From JBBSJZ01 sp041751935 (GTDB lineage Bacteria > Planctomycetota > Planctomycetia > Pirellulales > Pirellulaceae): a DNA stretch of 64,000 bases. A program made the position numbers and the translations under genes. This document shows positions 52,109 to 62,470 of this stretch, piece after piece; position 1 is the first letter of the stretch, and each line of letters starts with the position of its first letter. The notes beneath the pieces were generated by a model. That model had not been told where the DNA came from. It searched no databases and saw only the letters and a program-made list of their open reading frames with translations. The DNA lies in contig JBGSIA010000219.1 of assembly GCA_041751935.1 (NCBI GenBank), positions 32,197 to 96,196 of the forward strand, given 5' to 3'.

Positions 52109-53485
52109 ATGCTGAACCTGCTTTCTCGGGGCTCCGCCCATACTTGTGACGGCACCACTCGTCGAGATTTTCTACAAATCGGGACGCTTGGTGCGCTCGG
52201 ATTCGGATTGCCGCAGTATTTAGCGGCCGCCGAGCGTGGTGTGATCGACCCCAAGCACGACAAGCGTTCGTGCATCATGATTTTCAACTTGGGGGCACCC
52301 AGCCAACTCGATACGTTCGATATGAAGCCGGAAGCTCCGGCGGAAGTCCGAGGTCCATTCAAGGCGATTTCGACCAAAGGCGACTTCCAACTCTCAGAAA
52401 TCCTGCCGCTGCATGCGGAGGTCGCGGATAAGTTTTCCATCGTCCGCTCCTGCTATCACACAGCCGCCGCTGTACATGACGCGGGGTGGCAAATGCTGCA
52501 AACCGGTCGCCAATTCACCGGCGGTGTGAATTACCCTCACGCTGGCGCGGTGCTGCAGTACATGCGCGGACGACGCAGTGACCTTCCCGCGCACGTTGTG
52601 CTGCCCGAAACCATGGGACGCGGTGGCGGCAATCTGCCCAATGGACAGGCGGGCGGGTTCCTCGGCAAAGCGTACGACCCGTTCGCATTGATGGCCGATC
52701 CCAGCAAACCGGACTTCAAAGTTCCCGACTTGTTGCCGCCTTCGACCTTGGGCGATGTGCGCATCGACCGTCGCCGCCGGATGCGCGACGTGATTGAGGA
52801 TCGGATGCATGAATTGGAAGCGACAGAGTCAGCCAAGATGCTCGACGCAAACTTCGAGGCGGCGTATCGCTTGATGAACAGCCCCCAAGCTCGTGAAGCG
52901 TTTGACTTGACCAAAGAACCACAATCGGTTCGCGAACGCTACGGTATGCATCGTTTTGGACAATGCTGTTTGCTCTCGCGGCGGTTGATCGAAGCCGGTG
53001 TGCGATTTGTCACTATCAATACTTTCTTGACGGTGTTCAACGAAATCACCTGGGACATCCACGGCAGCAAACCGTTCACCACCATCGAGGGCATGAAAAA
53101 CATCGTCGCCCCGCTGTACGATCAAGGCTACTCAGCACTGATCGCCGATTTGCATGATCGCGGCATGCTTGCCGACACGATGGTTTGCGGCCTAGCGGAA
53201 TTCGGCCGCACTCCGAAAGTGAATCCGGCCGGTGGACGCGATCATTGGCCGCAATGTTTTTCTTGTACCTTCGCCGGTGGCGGCGTCCAGGGCGGTCGTG
53301 CGATCGGTGCTAGTGATCCCATTGGAGCCGTGCCCGCGGACCGTCCGACACAGCCGAGCGAGATCATCGCAACGTTGTTCAAGAGCCTGGGGCTTGATCT
53401 TCACGCCGAGTTGCCGGGGCCCGCCGGTCGACCGTTCCCCCTGGTCGACTTCGGTGTCCGTGAGATCAGTGAATTGTTTGCATAA
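52109..53485 (+). CDS. DUF1501 family protein
   Basis: A 458-residue exported protein with a twin-arginine signal (TRRDFLQIGTLGALGFGLP). DUF1501 proteins have an alkaline-phosphatase/sulfatase-like fold and are typical of planctomycetes and Verrucomicrobia. Family features are IFNLGAPSQLDTFDMKPEAP, HGSKPFTTIEGMKNIV-like segment and GLAEFGRTPKVNPAGGRDHW. Function is not established. It usually follows a DUF1549/DUF1553 gene; here it precedes it, with a 99-base gap that contains a REP-like inverted repeat. Confidence 0.93.
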   Translation: MLNLLSRGSAHTCDGTTRRDFLQIGTLGALGFGLPQYLAAAERGVIDPKHDKRSCIMIFNLGAPSQLDTFDMKPEAPAEVRGPFKAISTKGDFQLSEILPLHAEVADKFSIVRSCYHTAAAVHDAGWQMLQTGRQFTGGVNYPHAGAVLQYMRGRRSDLPAHVVLPETMGRGGGNLPNGQAGGFLGKAYDPFALMADPSKPDFKVPDLLPPSTLGDVRIDRRRRMRDVIEDRMHELEATESAKMLDANFEAAYRLMNSPQAREAFDLTKEPQSVRERYGMHRFGQCCLLSRRLIEAGVRFVTINTFLTVFNEITWDIHGSKPFTTIEGMKNIVAPLYDQGYSALIADLHDRGMLADTMVCGLAEFGRTPKVNPAGGRDHWPQCFSCTFAGGGVQGGRAIGASDPIGAVPADRPTQPSEIIATLFKSLGLDLHAELPGPAGRPFPLVDFGVREISELFA

Positions 53486-53493
53486 AAGCCTGT

Positions 53494-53544
53494 CCGAAAA
53501 GTGGGCTGACCCTCTCGCCTCCAAAGGGCCAGACCCCTTTTCCG
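53494..53544. repeat. REP-like imperfect inverted repeat
   Basis: Arms 53494-53512 (CCGAAAAGTGGGCTGACCC) and 53526-53544 (GGGCCAGACCCCTTTTCCG) are complementary at 15 of 19 positions around a 13-base loop. A related core CCGAAAAGGGTCTGACCC occurs at 8391-8408. Repetitive palindromes with this GGGTC-TGACCC core are scattered through many bacterial genomes; whether this one is repetitive here needs a genome count. Confidence 0.6.
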
Positions 53545-53584
53545 ATCCTCTGACTCAACAGCCTTTTTCAAGACTTGAATTGAT

Positions 53585-56110
53585 ATGAATTTTTCGCAGT
53601 ATCGACACCTCGCTTGGTTGACGATTGGCCTGTTTTGTTTGGTAACGGCCAATGCCGACGATCCTCGTCCAAGCAATCACCAGCTGACCGTCCTGCCACA
53701 GTCGATTGATTTGGATGGTGCGGACTCACGGCAGCAACTGTTGCTTGTTGACCAAGTCGACTCACACTATGCCGGCTCGATAGTCGAAGAAGGATTTCAG
53801 TGGCACTCCAGTGACGAAACCGTCGCGACTGTTATCGACAATCGTGTTGTTGCGAAGGGAAATGGTACAGCGGTCATCACCGCGAAACTGGCAAGTGGAC
53901 AAACCGCTTCAGCACAAGTTGTCGTGCGAAATGCGGATCGTTCACACGACGTGAGCTTCCGTCATGACGTGCAATCGATTTTGGCTCGACAAGGCTGCAA
54001 CATGGGAGCGTGTCATGGTGCGCTCGCCGGTAGAGGTGGATTCCGTTTGTCGCTGCGCGGCTATGATGCACAGGCCGACTACTTTTCAATCACTCGGGAA
54101 GCGCGTGGACGACGTGTCGAGCTAGCGGACCCGGGCAGTTCGCTGTTGCTGGCTAAACCCAGTGGTGCCCTATCGCACAAGGGGGGACTTAAACTTCCGG
54201 TCGATTCTCACAACTACAAAGTGATCGCCAATTGGATTGCCAGTGGTGCCAAGGGACCCACAAGCCAAGACCCCCAGCTAGAACGAATCAGTGTCACGCC
54301 GGAAACATCGCTGTTGCAGTTGGGAGATACGGCTCAAGTGCTCGTGACGGCGCATTATGACGATGGGCGGCGCAGCGATGTTACCCATTGGGCCAAGTTC
54401 ACGGCAACGGACGAAGCCGTCGTCAGTGTTGATGAGGATGGCCGAGTCAGCGTTCGAGGTAGCGGCGAAGGCGCGGTCCTGGTCTGGTTCGGCAGCAAAG
54501 TGATGCTGGCGCGAATGACGGTCCCGTTCCCCTATGATGTTCCCCAATCCGTCTATGCAAATGCGCCGCGACAAAACTTTATCGATGATTTGAACTTGGC
54601 TCAGTTGGAAACATTGCGGTTGAAACCATCTCCAGCGTGTGACGATGAAACCTTTGTCCGTCGTGCTAGCCTCGATTGTATTGGTCGTTTGCCCACCCTT
54701 GCCGAACGCGACGAATATCTCGCGGATGTGGCATCGAGCCCGTCACACGCGGCCGCAAAGAATCGTTTGATTAGCCGCCTGCTTGCCAGCGAGGACTTCG
54801 TTGATTACTGGACGTATCGCTTCTCCGACATTCTGTTGATCAACGGAACTCGGTTGCGTCCTGCGGCGGTGCAGGCTTATTACGGCTGGGTCCACGACGC
54901 TGTCCGTAGCGGCATGCCGTGGGACCAATTCGTACGCGAGATTCTTACGGCGACTGGAATCAGTACCGAGAATGGGGCGACAAATTTTTATGCGTTGCAC
55001 CAGTCGCCCGAAGAAATGACCGAGAACGCTTGCCAAGCTTTCATGGGGTTGTCGATCGGCTGTGCCAAGTGTCACAACCATCCGTTAGAAAAATGGACCA
55101 ATGACCAATACTATGGGATGGCAAACTTATTCGCTCGCGTTCGTGCAAAAGGCTGGGGCGGCGAATCGCGTAACGGCGACGGTATTCGCACACTGTATGT
55201 TTCCACGACCGGTGATTTGATCCAACCCAGTCTCGGTAAACCGCAACCGCCAGCCCCGTTGGATGCCGAACCACTGGCGTTTGACGACCCCAGTGATCGT
55301 CGCCGTACGCTTGCTGCTTGGATGACCGATCCCGATAACCCGTACTTCGCTCGCGCGATCACCAACCGTGTCTGGGCCAATTTTTTTGGACGAGGCTTGG
55401 TCGAACAAGTCGACGACCTGCGGCAAAGTAATCCCGCGTCTTGCGAACCGCTGCTGGCTGCTGCCTCACAGCACGTGATTGATTCTGGATTTGACTTGAA
55501 AGTCTTGATGAGAACGATTTTGGAAAGTGAGACGTATGGCCGCAGCAGCGCGGCGCTGGCTGAAAACTATGGCGATGACAAGTATCTCGCTCGGTATTAC
55601 CCGCGGCGACTGATGGCCGAGGTATTGCTCGATGCGGTTGATCAAGTTCTGGATACGACCACCAATTTCAAGGAAGTCGCCTTTCCAGGTGCGGACGTTC
55701 AGCAAACAGATTTCTATCCAGCCGGTACGCGGGCGATCGAGTTGTACGATTCAGCGGTGCGTTCCTACTTTCTCGATACGTTTGGTCGCAACCCGCGCGA
55801 GATCACCTGCGATTGTGAACGCAGTGCCGAACCGAGCATGGTCCAGGTGTTGCATCTATCCAACGGTGAAACGCTCAACCCCAAACTACAAACGGAAACC
55901 AACCGCATTCACCGTTTGCTGGCAACCGGCCACACTCCTGAAAGCATCATTGGCGAATTGTTTGTGGCGGCGCTCGCTCGTCAACCAAGCGACGACGAAC
56001 TAAAGCACTTGCTAATAATCGTCGCCGAGTATGACCAGGACCAAGCAACCGCGCTGAGTGACGTTGCTTGGAGTTTGCTGACCAATACTGAGTTCATTTT
56101 CAATCACTGA
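53585..56110 (+). CDS. PSCyt2/PSD1-type protein (DUF1549-DUF1553) with Ig-like domains
   Basis: An 841-residue exported protein. The signal is WLTIGLFCLVTANA; a BIG2-type Ig-like domain lies at about 35-115 and a second one at about 230-310. Between them, a cytochrome-type site CNMGACH (138-144) has a CX4CH spacing rather than CXXCH. DUF1549 (about 340-500) contains RRASLDCIGRLPTLAERDEY and CAKCHNHPLEKW, a second haem-type motif. DUF1553 (about 570-830) contains ITNRVWANFFGRGLVEQV. Proteins of this class are a planctomycete hallmark, generally paired with DUF1501 and thought to act in the periplasm, perhaps on polysaccharides or in electron transfer; function unproven. Confidence 0.93.
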   Translation: MNFSQYRHLAWLTIGLFCLVTANADDPRPSNHQLTVLPQSIDLDGADSRQQLLLVDQVDSHYAGSIVEEGFQWHSSDETVATVIDNRVVAKGNGTAVITAKLASGQTASAQVVVRNADRSHDVSFRHDVQSILARQGCNMGACHGALAGRGGFRLSLRGYDAQADYFSITREARGRRVELADPGSSLLLAKPSGALSHKGGLKLPVDSHNYKVIANWIASGAKGPTSQDPQLERISVTPETSLLQLGDTAQVLVTAHYDDGRRSDVTHWAKFTATDEAVVSVDEDGRVSVRGSGEGAVLVWFGSKVMLARMTVPFPYDVPQSVYANAPRQNFIDDLNLAQLETLRLKPSPACDDETFVRRASLDCIGRLPTLAERDEYLADVASSPSHAAAKNRLISRLLASEDFVDYWTYRFSDILLINGTRLRPAAVQAYYGWVHDAVRSGMPWDQFVREILTATGISTENGATNFYALHQSPEEMTENACQAFMGLSIGCAKCHNHPLEKWTNDQYYGMANLFARVRAKGWGGESRNGDGIRTLYVSTTGDLIQPSLGKPQPPAPLDAEPLAFDDPSDRRRTLAAWMTDPDNPYFARAITNRVWANFFGRGLVEQVDDLRQSNPASCEPLLAAASQHVIDSGFDLKVLMRTILESETYGRSSAALAENYGDDKYLARYYPRRLMAEVLLDAVDQVLDTTTNFKEVAFPGADVQQTDFYPAGTRAIELYDSAVRSYFLDTFGRNPREITCDCERSAEPSMVQVLHLSNGETLNPKLQTETNRIHRLLATGHTPESIIGELFVAALARQPSDDELKHLLIIVAEYDQDQATALSDVAWSLLTNTEFIFNH

Positions 56111-56115
56111 TCATT

Positions 56116-58887
56116 ATGTTTAATCTTCATCATTGTCTCGCGATTACATCGCTGATCGTATTCGTCGGTGCGGCACCTGTACGTGCAGCAGACGATGTCG
56201 ACTATGTCCGCGATGTGTTTCCGATTTTCCAGGCCCACTGTATTGGCTGCCACGCCGCGGATGACGACCAGGGTGGACTTGTAATGGAAACGTTTGCCGG
56301 TCTGATGCATGGCGGCGAGGGCGGCGCCGTGATTACCCCCGGCGCACCCATGAGTAGCCGACTGTTGCTGATGGCCAGCGGGAAGCTCGAACCGAAAATG
56401 CCTCCCGATGATGCGGAAGGACCAAGCGAAAAAGAACTAGCCGTTATTGCTGCCTGGATCGAACACGGTGCTACTGGTCCCGAAGGTGAAATGCCGAAAA
56501 AGCGTTTACTGAGGACACCAACGATTGCAACCGGCGACGGTGTGGTTCAGCCCGTCACCGCGATCGCCGTCACATCGAACGCTAAGTTGATCGCCACAGC
56601 GCGATACGGGTCAATCGAGTTGAAATCAGCAAAGGGGACGCCTTTTCGCACGATCACAACCGAAAAGGGAAAGATCAACTCGCTATCGTTTTCTCGTGAC
56701 GGATCACGCTTGCTCGTGGGCTCAGGTATCACCGGCGCGTATGGCACAGTCGCCGTGTACTCAGTCGAGTCGGGTGAAAAACTCCGAGAAATGGTTGGGC
56801 ACCGTGATTCCGTCTACGTCGCAGAGTTTTCGCCGGACGAAGCGTCGATCGCCACCGGCGGTTACGACCGAGACATTCTCATGTGGAATACGGAAACCGG
56901 AGATCTGGTCCAGACGTTCCAAGGGCACAACGGCGCCATCACGGATTTGGCGTTTTCACCCGATGGCAAAGTCCTCGTTAGTGCGTCGAGTGACGAAACA
57001 GCCAAAGTCTGGAACGTAAAAAATGGACAGCGTCTGGATACGCTCAGCCAAAGCGAAGGCGAAGTATTCACAATCGATGTCACCTCCAACGGCAAGTTTA
57101 TCATCGCCGGAAGCGGTGACAATCGATTACGTGCTTGGCGTTTGCTTTCTCAAGACAAGCCGCGTATCAATCCTCTTATCGCGACACGGTTTGTGGATGA
57201 ATCGGGCATCGTGCAAATTGAATCTTCAGCCGATGGTGCTGTGGCAATCGTGCTCAGCGAAGCGGGGAATATCAAAGTTGTCCGTACCAGTGATTGGCAA
57301 CAAGTGGCAACGCTTGAGCCGCTTGGTGAAACACCCAGTGACGCTGCAATTGTCGACGAGGGTGATTCGTTAAAACTTGTCGTCGCCTTGATGAATGGCG
57401 AAATCATGACTCGCCAGATTCCGCGAGCGCTTGCGTCGCATGCCAACGAAGAACAGTCGATTGCTCCAATTTATATGGATTTGGGATCTCTTACGATTGT
57501 TGATGAACCCAAGATGCGGACAAGCGAGGATGCCATGACCGATGTTCCTCGCGGGGCCGAGATCCGTGGTGTGATTGCTTCGCCCCAACAAGCCGATCGT
57601 TATCGGTTTTCAGCACGCCGTGGTGAAATGTGGGCGATCGATGCCGACGCGATAAGCGACAGCCAACTCGATCCCATCGTGACCATTCTCGACGATGCCG
57701 GAAACCAAGTCTTGCGAACGCGTTTGCAGGCAGTTCGTGATTCGTACTTTACCTTCCGTGGTAAAGACAGTTCACAAAGTAACGACTTTCGTTTGTTCGC
57801 TTGGGAAGAAATGCGATTGAATGACTACCTATATGCCTCAGGTGAAGTCACGCGTTTGTGGATGCACCCGCGCGGCCCAGATTCTGGTTTCAACGTCTAT
57901 CCAGGACAAGGCGATCGCTGGACGTATTTCGGTACCAGTCACTTGACGCATGCATTGGGCGAACCGGCTTACGTTGTTCGATCTCTGCAACGTAACGAGC
58001 AACCGGTAGCTAATGGATTACCTGTGTTTGATATTTTTTACGAGAACGATGATGACCCCCAACGAATCGCTGGGAAGAACAGTCGTCTATTGTTCTCCGC
58101 GCCAGACAACGCCAACTACACCGTTGCGATTACCGACACGCGTGGTCAAGGCGGCGAGAAGTATGGATACCAAATGCGGATTCGCGCAGCGGAACCGAAA
58201 TTTACGGCCAGCCTGGTTGAAATCAAGAAACCCATCCGTAAAGGAACAGGCCGCGAGTGTGTGCTGAAAGTCAATCGCATGGACGGCTTCGAGGGTGAAG
58301 TCACGTTCAAAATCGACGAGTTGCCCGCGGGATTGCACAGTACGTTTCCGGTTGTACTGCAAGCGGGCCAAAACGAAGCGATGGCCAGCATTTGGGCGGA
58401 CGAACAATGCCCGCCCTGGGAAGGTGAGGTCGCGCCACAGGTCACTGCTTCGGCCGAGATTCTTGGTCGACAGGTTGAGCGGAGCGTTGGGCCCGTGGGC
58501 AAACTAACCCTCGCCGGCGCACCGCAAGCGACGCCGCAAATCGTACCAATTGATGGCCAGGCAAATGGCGATAGCTCTCCCGCCGTGTGGACGCTCAATG
58601 TTACTCGCGGCGAAACCTTATCAGCACGCGTGGTAGTGACTCGAGACAAGGACTTTGACGCGGAAATTAGCTTTGGCAAAGAGTTCGCCGGACGTACGCC
58701 CGCCCACGGCGTCTATGTTGACAACATCGGACTGAACGGCTTGCTGTTGCTTGCCGGCGAGTCACAGCGAGAGTTCTTCATCACCGCTGACATCACGGCT
58801 ACACCTGGAAAAAGATATTTCTATCTCGATGCAGCTGTCGACGGTGGTGTCACTACTCGGCCAATCGTCCTGGAAGTGCAGCCTTGA
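56116..58887 (+). CDS. PSCyt1 cytochrome/WD40 repeat protein
   Basis: A 923-residue exported protein. The signal is LAITSLIVFVGAAPVRAADD. A planctomycete-type cytochrome c domain (25-120) has the haem site CIGCH (42-46) and IAAWIEHGATGPEG. WD40 repeats at about 150-430 include GHRDSVYVAEFSPDEASIAT and GHNGAITDLAFSPDGKVLVS. The C-terminal 450 residues contain beta-rich domains (QQADRYRFSARRGEMWAI, similar to a pre-peptidase-type domain). The gene follows the DUF1549/DUF1553 gene by 5 bases and is probably co-transcribed. A redox-linked scaffold function is plausible but not shown. Confidence 0.92.
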   Translation: MFNLHHCLAITSLIVFVGAAPVRAADDVDYVRDVFPIFQAHCIGCHAADDDQGGLVMETFAGLMHGGEGGAVITPGAPMSSRLLLMASGKLEPKMPPDDAEGPSEKELAVIAAWIEHGATGPEGEMPKKRLLRTPTIATGDGVVQPVTAIAVTSNAKLIATARYGSIELKSAKGTPFRTITTEKGKINSLSFSRDGSRLLVGSGITGAYGTVAVYSVESGEKLREMVGHRDSVYVAEFSPDEASIATGGYDRDILMWNTETGDLVQTFQGHNGAITDLAFSPDGKVLVSASSDETAKVWNVKNGQRLDTLSQSEGEVFTIDVTSNGKFIIAGSGDNRLRAWRLLSQDKPRINPLIATRFVDESGIVQIESSADGAVAIVLSEAGNIKVVRTSDWQQVATLEPLGETPSDAAIVDEGDSLKLVVALMNGEIMTRQIPRALASHANEEQSIAPIYMDLGSLTIVDEPKMRTSEDAMTDVPRGAEIRGVIASPQQADRYRFSARRGEMWAIDADAISDSQLDPIVTILDDAGNQVLRTRLQAVRDSYFTFRGKDSSQSNDFRLFAWEEMRLNDYLYASGEVTRLWMHPRGPDSGFNVYPGQGDRWTYFGTSHLTHALGEPAYVVRSLQRNEQPVANGLPVFDIFYENDDDPQRIAGKNSRLLFSAPDNANYTVAITDTRGQGGEKYGYQMRIRAAEPKFTASLVEIKKPIRKGTGRECVLKVNRMDGFEGEVTFKIDELPAGLHSTFPVVLQAGQNEAMASIWADEQCPPWEGEVAPQVTASAEILGRQVERSVGPVGKLTLAGAPQATPQIVPIDGQANGDSSPAVWTLNVTRGETLSARVVVTRDKDFDAEISFGKEFAGRTPAHGVYVDNIGLNGLLLLAGESQREFFITADITATPGKRYFYLDAAVDGGVTTRPIVLEVQP

Positions 58888-59034
58888 TCGTTCGCGTCGT
58901 TTGGATTCTCCTGCAACGAGATTTTTAACGGTAGAACCAAACGCTTTTTGTGCTTGTGATCCTTGGCCGCGTTGCTTGCCCATGAGGATCGCTGGTATTC
59001 TATCTCGAGTGATGCTGTTCATTCATAACGAGAA

Positions 59035-62000
59035 ATGTATATGTGTCCTCACGGTTGCTTGGGGTGCTCGTCTCAGTCGTTGCGTTACCTGTTTTTGCGA
59101 TCATTTAGTCCTAGCGGTCGTAATAACATCACTGACTTGTGGTGCTTTGTGCTATCGCTTTTCTGTGTCTTTCTGCTCGGTTGCAAGCAGGAGACCAAAC
59201 TCACGACGACGACTGATCCATCGGCCGCTACGAGTCCAACCCATCGTTACAGTGACGCGGGAAATCGTCACAGTGACGCGGATATCGAACTTGCGATTAG
59301 CGAAAGTCGGAATCAAGACGCCAAAAACATGCTGCGTCAAAATCTATTGCAAAGCCGCGATGACGTCGTCGGAATTTTTAAGTTAGCGGAGCTTGAAGCA
59401 ATTGACGAAAACTGGTCGCTAGCAATCGATTTACTTAGTGAAATCTCACCGGATCATCCACAAGCGGGAATTGCGGCATTGGGCCAAGCAGCGGATTGGG
59501 CGGTGGCTGCCCAGGATTATCGCTTGGCTGAATTAAAATATCGGGAAATTCTCGCCCGAGTGCCCGATGCGGATCTTGCTCGTCGTCAACTGGCATTTCT
59601 TTACAACTGCCAGGGCCGCCGTTTCGAAGCCGCGCAATTGATTCAACAGCTGTGTCGTGCGGGCGACATCCTCGAAGACGAGCTGCGATCACTGCTCTTT
59701 GTAGCGGATGGAATGTTCGCTGATGATGCCCGGGCGACGGCAGAACTCGAGAGTCAGTCGGAAAGCCGCCGGTACGACCCCATCGGCAACTGCGGAAAAG
59801 CGAGGAAGGCATTCAGCTCGCACCACCTGGAGGATGCTGCATCGCTGATCCACTCAGAACTCACGGGTAAAACTACGGCACCGTCGATCTGGGCCTTCTA
59901 CGGCCGAATTATTTCCGAGTTGCAAGACGACGAACAATTGACTTGGTGGCTACAGCAAATCGATGCTGACCCCGAACTCAAAGACAAGTTGAAACAAGAG
60001 CCCGAATTCCACGTTGCGGTGGGTACACTGGCAATCCATCAAAGTGATTTTGAAACAGCGATCGTTAGTCTGGCTCAAGCGATCAAGACGGAACCTTCCG
60101 ATGTTCGCGCGATTGGACGACTGCGTCAAGCATTGCTCGCCTTGGGCGACGTCGAGCAAGCAGAACGGTTGGCACAACGGTTCAATCAATTGAATGATCT
60201 AACGCGAAAGTCACAGCAAATTGCAGGCATGGATCAGCCAGACCCAGACATCATTCATCAAATCGCGGATCAGCTTGAGGGCATGGGGCGACGTTTAGAA
60301 GCGACGATATGGCTTGCTATTGAACAAATGCATCGCTCGCCGGATAGCTCGTCAATTCAGTCACTCAATCGTCGGCGAGTGGAATTGGTCGAATCCCAGA
60401 CCGATTTTCAGACGGAAGCTGAGCGTCTTTGCAGCATCGATATAAGCAGATATCAATCGAGTGAGGATAAACTTCGCTCGCTACTGTCGACGATCTCGCA
60501 AACTGCAGCTGGGCCATCGACTCGCAGTAGTCTGCCTCGCGAGCGAGCTGATTTGTCGTCTGTTCAATTGCGGTTTACCGATATAGCATCGGAGTGGAAT
60601 TGCAACCATGCATTCAAAACGAGGGAGTCTCCCAAACTCTCGGGGTTTACAATCTATGAGCAGATGGGTGGTGGTGTTGCCGCGATCGATTTCGATCTCG
60701 ACGGTCGTGTGGACTTATATTTCGCGCAAGGTGCGGCTGATCCACCTACGCTCGTGTCGAATCAGTCCAATACGCTTTATCGCCAACTGGAACTAGAACT
60801 GATCGATGTGACCGTCCAGGCAAACGTTGTTGAACTGCGCTACACTTGCGGCGTAACTGCCGGCGATTGGAATCAAGACGGATTCGAGGACCTGTACGCG
60901 GCAAACTTAGGAACAGATTCCCTATGGATTAACCAAGGTGACGGGACATTTTTTCGCACCGTGTGGGACGCTGAGGAATCGACGAACGGGTTCGATACGT
61001 CAGCTGCCATCGCAGATATTTCCGGCGATCATTTGCCTGACCTAGTCCAACTGCGGTATTTACGCGATGACAAAGCTTTCGAATCTCCTGTGGTCGATGA
61101 GGCAGGATACGTTGCGGAAAGTTTCGGGCCGTCGCGTTACCTGCCGTCCCTAGACCGTTACTATCTCAATCAGCCCAATGGCAGGCCTGTGTTGTGCCAG
61201 TTTACGTCAGATGAATCGGCGGCTGCCACCGGTTTGGGTCTAGTCATAGCAAACCTTGGCAACGACAACTCCAACGACGTGTTTGTGGCGAACGACCAGA
61301 TGCCTAATCAATTGTGGTCGATCGTTCCATCGCAAGGACTCCGCGAAGATGAACCAACGACAGCTATAAACTCATTGATCGAGTCAAGAATTCCGAATTG
61401 GAACAACGTTGCGATTACCTCTGGCGTTGCCTTCGATGCTGCGGGAAATTCAACGGCTTGTATGGGGATCGCTGCCGCTGACTTCGACAGTACAGGAAGC
61501 CTCGACTTATTCGTCACCAATTTTGCTCGAGAACCCAATAACCTGTTTATTAATGACTTTGGACGGTATCGAGATCGAGCATTTGCGTTTGGTCTTGGGC
61601 ATCCAAGTTTACCGCTTGTTGGTTTTGGTGCTCAACCGATTGATATTAATAACGATGGTCTGATTGATATCGCGGTCACCAACGGCCACGTCGACAACAT
61701 CCGCGGAGAACCGGCACCTCCGAATCAACCCTTTCAGTTTTTTGCCAACGCTGGTGATTCCTTTCAACTCGTGGATGCTGGCTTGCCGGGAAGCTATTCG
61801 CTGTCCAGTCACGTTGGTCGTGCAATGGCTACGATTGATTTCAATCGAGACGGGCGACTCGATTTGGTCATTACGCACTTGGGGCAACCGACGGCGCTGT
61901 TGCTCAACGAGACCAAGACAGACAATCATTATTTGCAACTGAGCCTTGTTGGCCGCTCATGTGAACGTTTGCCAATCGGCGCTTGCGTACGACTTTCAGA

Positions 62001-62217
62001 TCGCAATTCACGCAAGGTGCGAACGGAGTGTCTGGTTGCCGGCAACGGATACTTGGGCCGTAACGAACCAATTCTGCATTTCGGGTTAGGGAACCAATCG
62101 TTCTTACCGACAATCCAAATCGCATGGCCTGATGGTTCGACGCAAGAGCTGCGTGACGTCGCAGTCGATCGTCGACTGTTGATCGTTCAGGGATTGCCTG
62201 AGGTTGTCGAACTCTAG
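59035..62217 (+). CDS. TPR / FG-GAP / ASPIC-UnbV lipoprotein, second copy
   Basis: A 1060-residue paralogue of the protein at 14565. The signal FVLSLFCVFLLGC carries the lipobox Cys50, after an unusually long 33-residue positive and polar leader; the true start may be downstream. TPR-like repeats cover about 100-420. FG-GAP loops are DFDLDGRVDLYF, DWNQDGFEDLYAANL, DINNDGLIDIAVTNGH and DFNRDGRLDLVITH, and the ASPIC domain ends in WPDGSTQELRDV. The tandem duplication of about 21 bases in the leader region (59245-59285) encodes a repeated HSDA-type peptide. It lies upstream of the second DUF1559 gene, in the same order as the first cassette. Confidence 0.9.
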   Translation: MYMCPHGCLGCSSQSLRYLFLRSFSPSGRNNITDLWCFVLSLFCVFLLGCKQETKLTTTTDPSAATSPTHRYSDAGNRHSDADIELAISESRNQDAKNMLRQNLLQSRDDVVGIFKLAELEAIDENWSLAIDLLSEISPDHPQAGIAALGQAADWAVAAQDYRLAELKYREILARVPDADLARRQLAFLYNCQGRRFEAAQLIQQLCRAGDILEDELRSLLFVADGMFADDARATAELESQSESRRYDPIGNCGKARKAFSSHHLEDAASLIHSELTGKTTAPSIWAFYGRIISELQDDEQLTWWLQQIDADPELKDKLKQEPEFHVAVGTLAIHQSDFETAIVSLAQAIKTEPSDVRAIGRLRQALLALGDVEQAERLAQRFNQLNDLTRKSQQIAGMDQPDPDIIHQIADQLEGMGRRLEATIWLAIEQMHRSPDSSSIQSLNRRRVELVESQTDFQTEAERLCSIDISRYQSSEDKLRSLLSTISQTAAGPSTRSSLPRERADLSSVQLRFTDIASEWNCNHAFKTRESPKLSGFTIYEQMGGGVAAIDFDLDGRVDLYFAQGAADPPTLVSNQSNTLYRQLELELIDVTVQANVVELRYTCGVTAGDWNQDGFEDLYAANLGTDSLWINQGDGTFFRTVWDAEESTNGFDTSAAIADISGDHLPDLVQLRYLRDDKAFESPVVDEAGYVAESFGPSRYLPSLDRYYLNQPNGRPVLCQFTSDESAAATGLGLVIANLGNDNSNDVFVANDQMPNQLWSIVPSQGLREDEPTTAINSLIESRIPNWNNVAITSGVAFDAAGNSTACMGIAAADFDSTGSLDLFVTNFAREPNNLFINDFGRYRDRAFAFGLGHPSLPLVGFGAQPIDINNDGLIDIAVTNGHVDNIRGEPAPPNQPFQFFANAGDSFQLVDAGLPGSYSLSSHVGRAMATIDFNRDGRLDLVITHLGQPTALLLNETKTDNHYLQLSLVGRSCERLPIGACVRLSDRNSRKVRTECLVAGNGYLGRNEPILHFGLGNQSFLPTIQIAWPDGSTQELRDVAVDRRLLIVQGLPEVVEL

Positions 62218-62470
62218 CTTCAAAGGCTACGAATCACGTGTACCAAAACGATGGCGTTAGCCGCCAATCCGTTTGCATACGAGTTGAATAAGGAGTGGCG
62301 ATTACCTATACTTGCAAAATTAGAGGAGTAGATTTCCGCCGAAACCGCTATTTGTGGGACATTATTCATCGCACCAAATGTTGGTGGTTACGTCACGGCT
62401 CTTTGGTGGGGTCAGGCTTTTCTATTTCGTTCGTTTCTTTTTAATACTCCATTTGACTGAAGAGTTAGCC

